Of a DNA stretch of 64,000 bases, positions 61,699 through 64,000 are shown piece by piece. The position numbers were made by a program, and so were the translations under genes. Below the pieces are notes generated by a model. The model was not told the origin of the DNA. It was given only the letters and a program-made list of their open reading frames with translations, and did not search any database. Positions within the stretch are counted from its first letter, which is position 1. Each line of letters opens with the position of its first letter. Origin of the DNA: Primulina eburnea (Eukaryota; Streptophyta; Magnoliopsida; Lamiales; Gesneriaceae). Location: assembly GCF_022965805.1 (NCBI RefSeq), contig NC_133102.1, positions 8,068,885 through 8,132,884 on the forward strand, given 5' to 3'.

Positions 61699-62479
61699 TG
61701 ATACCTGACAATCACCAAAATATAGTTTTAACTCTATACAAAATCAAATTTCTGTTTTTACCCTTTAAATTATTTACATAAATATATAAATCTATCGATC
61801 CCTCCCCTAAGAAAATCTATCTACCTGACCTATCATCCTCTCTTTTGGCTTCAAAAAAGATGATCAAAGGTCAAGATCATTAGTATAAGTAGATTGATGT
61901 CATTATATTTTAGTTATTTTGAAATTCGAGTTTAAATACATATAAAATTCAATTTATAGAAAAATGATATTCTGTTTTTTCTCCATATTTATTGTTTTTA
62001 TTTGTTATTAATGAATGTGAGATTGTTTTTGTTTATCTACCTATTTATTTAGAATTCTTGAAAGATTTGTGTTTAACCTATATGCTCAAACAAATAGCGG
62101 ATATGTATTTTCAAGAATGTGATTCTATTGTTGGTCAAATGTCATGTATTTTTTGTGTTTGATTATTTGTTTTAGTTGTGACAAGCAAATAAGTCAATCT
62201 GTGTTTTATTGTTATAAGTTTGTTTCGAGTAAATACTTATTTTGATCTACAAAGTACCTAATTTGAGTTTCTAGATATTTGTTTTTGTCCTTTGAATAAT
62301 CAAATATATATGAAAATACTATATTTTCGAGTAGTCACCAAAAATTCAGCCACACTTGGCTCATGTCACGATATTGCTTTTATTGATTTTGATTTTGTTT
62401 TAAGATTGAGTCAATTTGAACGAATTTATGACTTTTTAAATTATTCTCAATTTATTTCTTTTCTTCATGATTTTTTGTG
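61699..62479. other. AT-rich DNA before the right-hand gag element
   Basis: The first 80 bp repeat the sequence found left of the solo LTR. The remainder is T-rich and may be leader or LTR of the following element, but it aligns poorly with the left-hand copy. No gene. Confidence 0.4.
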
Positions 62480-64000
62480 ATTTCAATTATCTTTTATCAA
62501 ACAATTTTCTTGGCTTTGCGCAGTCCAAGCGAGAAAGTTGTAAGTGTCCACGAGTTGAATCTGAAGGTTGATACAAATACAAAGCTTAAGTTCACATTTG
62601 AGAGAACTCTCTAACTCGACTGAAAATACTTGAGTGCGAGCGTTAATTATTTGGAGTTACTTGTGTGTATTTGATGTGAGGAAAAAAAAGATAGTCGAGT
62701 AAATTTTCTTTGGAGTGACCGTGAGAATTCAGGCAATGAATCTTTTTATTCTACTAACGTTTCTTGCAGGTACAATGAACAAATAAAAATGGAGAAGAAA
62801 GTAGAAGATGGCTCGAACCAAGGACTTTCCAATATCCAAATGTGGTCGTTGTTAGGTGATATCACTAGGATGATGAGAGCCGAGTTGGCACCATTATGCC
62901 AGAGAGTGGGCAGGCTGGAGGTTAGTACAAGTGGGTGCATGTCTAAGCATCCGAATATGGGTAGAGGAGAAGACGGGGAGGATTTTAGTCTTTACCTGAT
63001 AAGTATAGGCAAGTTGGTGAGGATGGGATAAGGAGAGGACTTGATGTGAATAGAGTGTCATACTTGAGTCGGGATGATGATAGGGGACGTGGTGAGAGTC
63101 CTAAACGTAGAATTCAGGGAAAGTATAGTCTGAGTGGCACAAAGATGACAACTCCATTTTTCAGTGGGGGAGTCTATCCAAAGGCGAAACCTTGAGTGGG
63201 AGGAGATGAGGTGTATTTTTTAGAGCAGGGATTATACGGAAGCAATAAAGGTAAGACGAGCTTGTAGCGAGTTTACCGACTATGTTAGACGAAGTGGAAT
63301 GACCTTATAAAAACGTGGGATGACATGAAAAGGGTGACAAGGAAGCGATTTGTTCCTAATCACTACGATAGAAGAGCTGATAGAAGCAATGAATGTGGCT
63401 TGTATGAGGATTCGTTGGCATCCACCTGACGGTCCAATGGGAAGGAGAAAAACTTGGATATGCCAATGATTGAGTTAAAATGTGAAGCTTCTAAGAATGA
63501 CTATCAAGGTACGACTAAAACATCAATTTTTCTTACTTTTGATATTATATATTGTTGTTGCCTATAGATAGAACATTACATTGCACAATGTCTGCATAAG
63601 GAGGTTGCAGTAGTAGATTTTTCAATTGAGGTTGAATCTCAAGTGGAGGTTGATATTGTAGTTGAACCTGAATCTGAAGTTGAGGTTTAGTTACTGATGA
63701 TGGTAGTCCACAAAGTGATGACTCAAATGTCATTGAACGATACACTGTGGAGAGTGAATCATTAGGTAGAAAGAAGTGCCTAAGTTGTCTACTATAGAGA
63801 ATGAGATTAGAGATGGTGCAATTGGTGCAATTTTGGCTTATGAATGTGTTGATAAAAATGTAAATCTCATGTACGATTGAATCCAAACGTAGTTTTTGAA
63901 GATCAATTGAAATCTCTTGAAGTAAATGAAAAAGAATTTGAACTGGCCGAAAGAAAAAGTAAACAAAATAATGAGATGAAAAAGATGAGATGAAAGAAAA
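62480..64000 (+). mobile_element. Second copy of the gag-bearing retroelement, plus strand, runs off the window
   Basis: Aligns by eye with the reverse complement of about 9800-11365: TTTCTTGGCTTTGCGCAGTCC, TACTAACGTTTCTTGCAGGTAC, the gag start, the post-gag Glu/Val region, and GTGCCTAAGTTGTCTACTAT near the end. Both copies decayed independently. Confidence 0.8.
62789..63690 (+). pseudogene. Decayed retrotransposon gag, plus strand
   Basis: Fragments in several frames: ITRMMRAELAPLCQRVGRLEVSTSG, SYLSRDDDRGRGESPKRRI, SLSGTKMTTPFFSGG, then MKRVTRKRFVPNHYDRRADR and TKTSIF. Relative to the copy at 10.1-11.0 kb it has a small deletion in the capsid and several stops. The ATG of the MARTKDF-like start is at 62809. 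Confidence 0.75.

Noticed and set aside
1..64000. Search for a biosynthetic cluster, defence locus or other multi-gene system
   Set aside because: The four supported genes are unrelated, on both strands and widely spaced; the rest is transposon-derived.

Overview
This is plant nuclear DNA. The genes have many short exons with GT..AG introns. Their orthologues are plant-specific: a DENN/WD40 protein of the SCD1 type, a nepenthesin-type aspartic protease of the ASPG1 type, and a TMEM185-like RING protein. The rest is AT-rich and full of plant transposon types: a Tekay/Del-type Ty3/gypsy element, Ty1/copia remnants, a CACTA element, a hAT-type MITE, an L1 LINE and solo LTRs. A short repeat with termini related to GAGACGGTCTCAC occurs five times. 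I take it for a eudicot, perhaps an asterid such as Lamiales, but the species is inference.

Layout. 1-8.6 kb: a 7.7-kb gypsy element (148-7842) sits inside the reverse transcriptase of an older copia element. 8.6-12.4 kb: a decayed retroelement on the minus strand with a recognisable gag. 12.4-15.9 kb: a non-autonomous CACTA element (TSD GCA) that itself carries a 2.0-kb solo LTR (TSD CTTTA). 16.5-17.5 kb: a three-exon gene for a probably myristoylated acidic protein. 19.3-20.8 kb: an intronless aspartic protease gene. 20.8-27 kb: intergenic DNA with a hAT-type MITE, an LTR fragment and one orphan exon. 27.1-35.3 kb (minus): a 14-coding-exon gene for a multi-pass membrane RING protein of 464 residues. 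37.4-57.4 kb (minus): a 29-exon SCD1 orthologue of 1202 residues, whose 4-kb intron 15 holds a MITE and a copia fragment. 57.9-59.1 kb: a 5'-truncated L1 LINE. 60.25-61.7 kb: another solo LTR. 62.5-64 kb: a second, plus-strand copy of the gag element seen at 10 kb.

The four genes show no sign of acting as a unit. SCD1 belongs to vesicle traffic during cytokinesis, the RING protein probably to membrane-associated ubiquitination, ASPG1 to drought and guard-cell responses, and the myristoylated protein has no known role. I reconstructed splice sites by eye, checking GT/AG, phase continuity and protein similarity. Both long gene models close without a stop or frame break. I found no novel biochemical system. 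The most informative observations concern nested transposon history: up to three layers, each with an identifiable target-site duplication.
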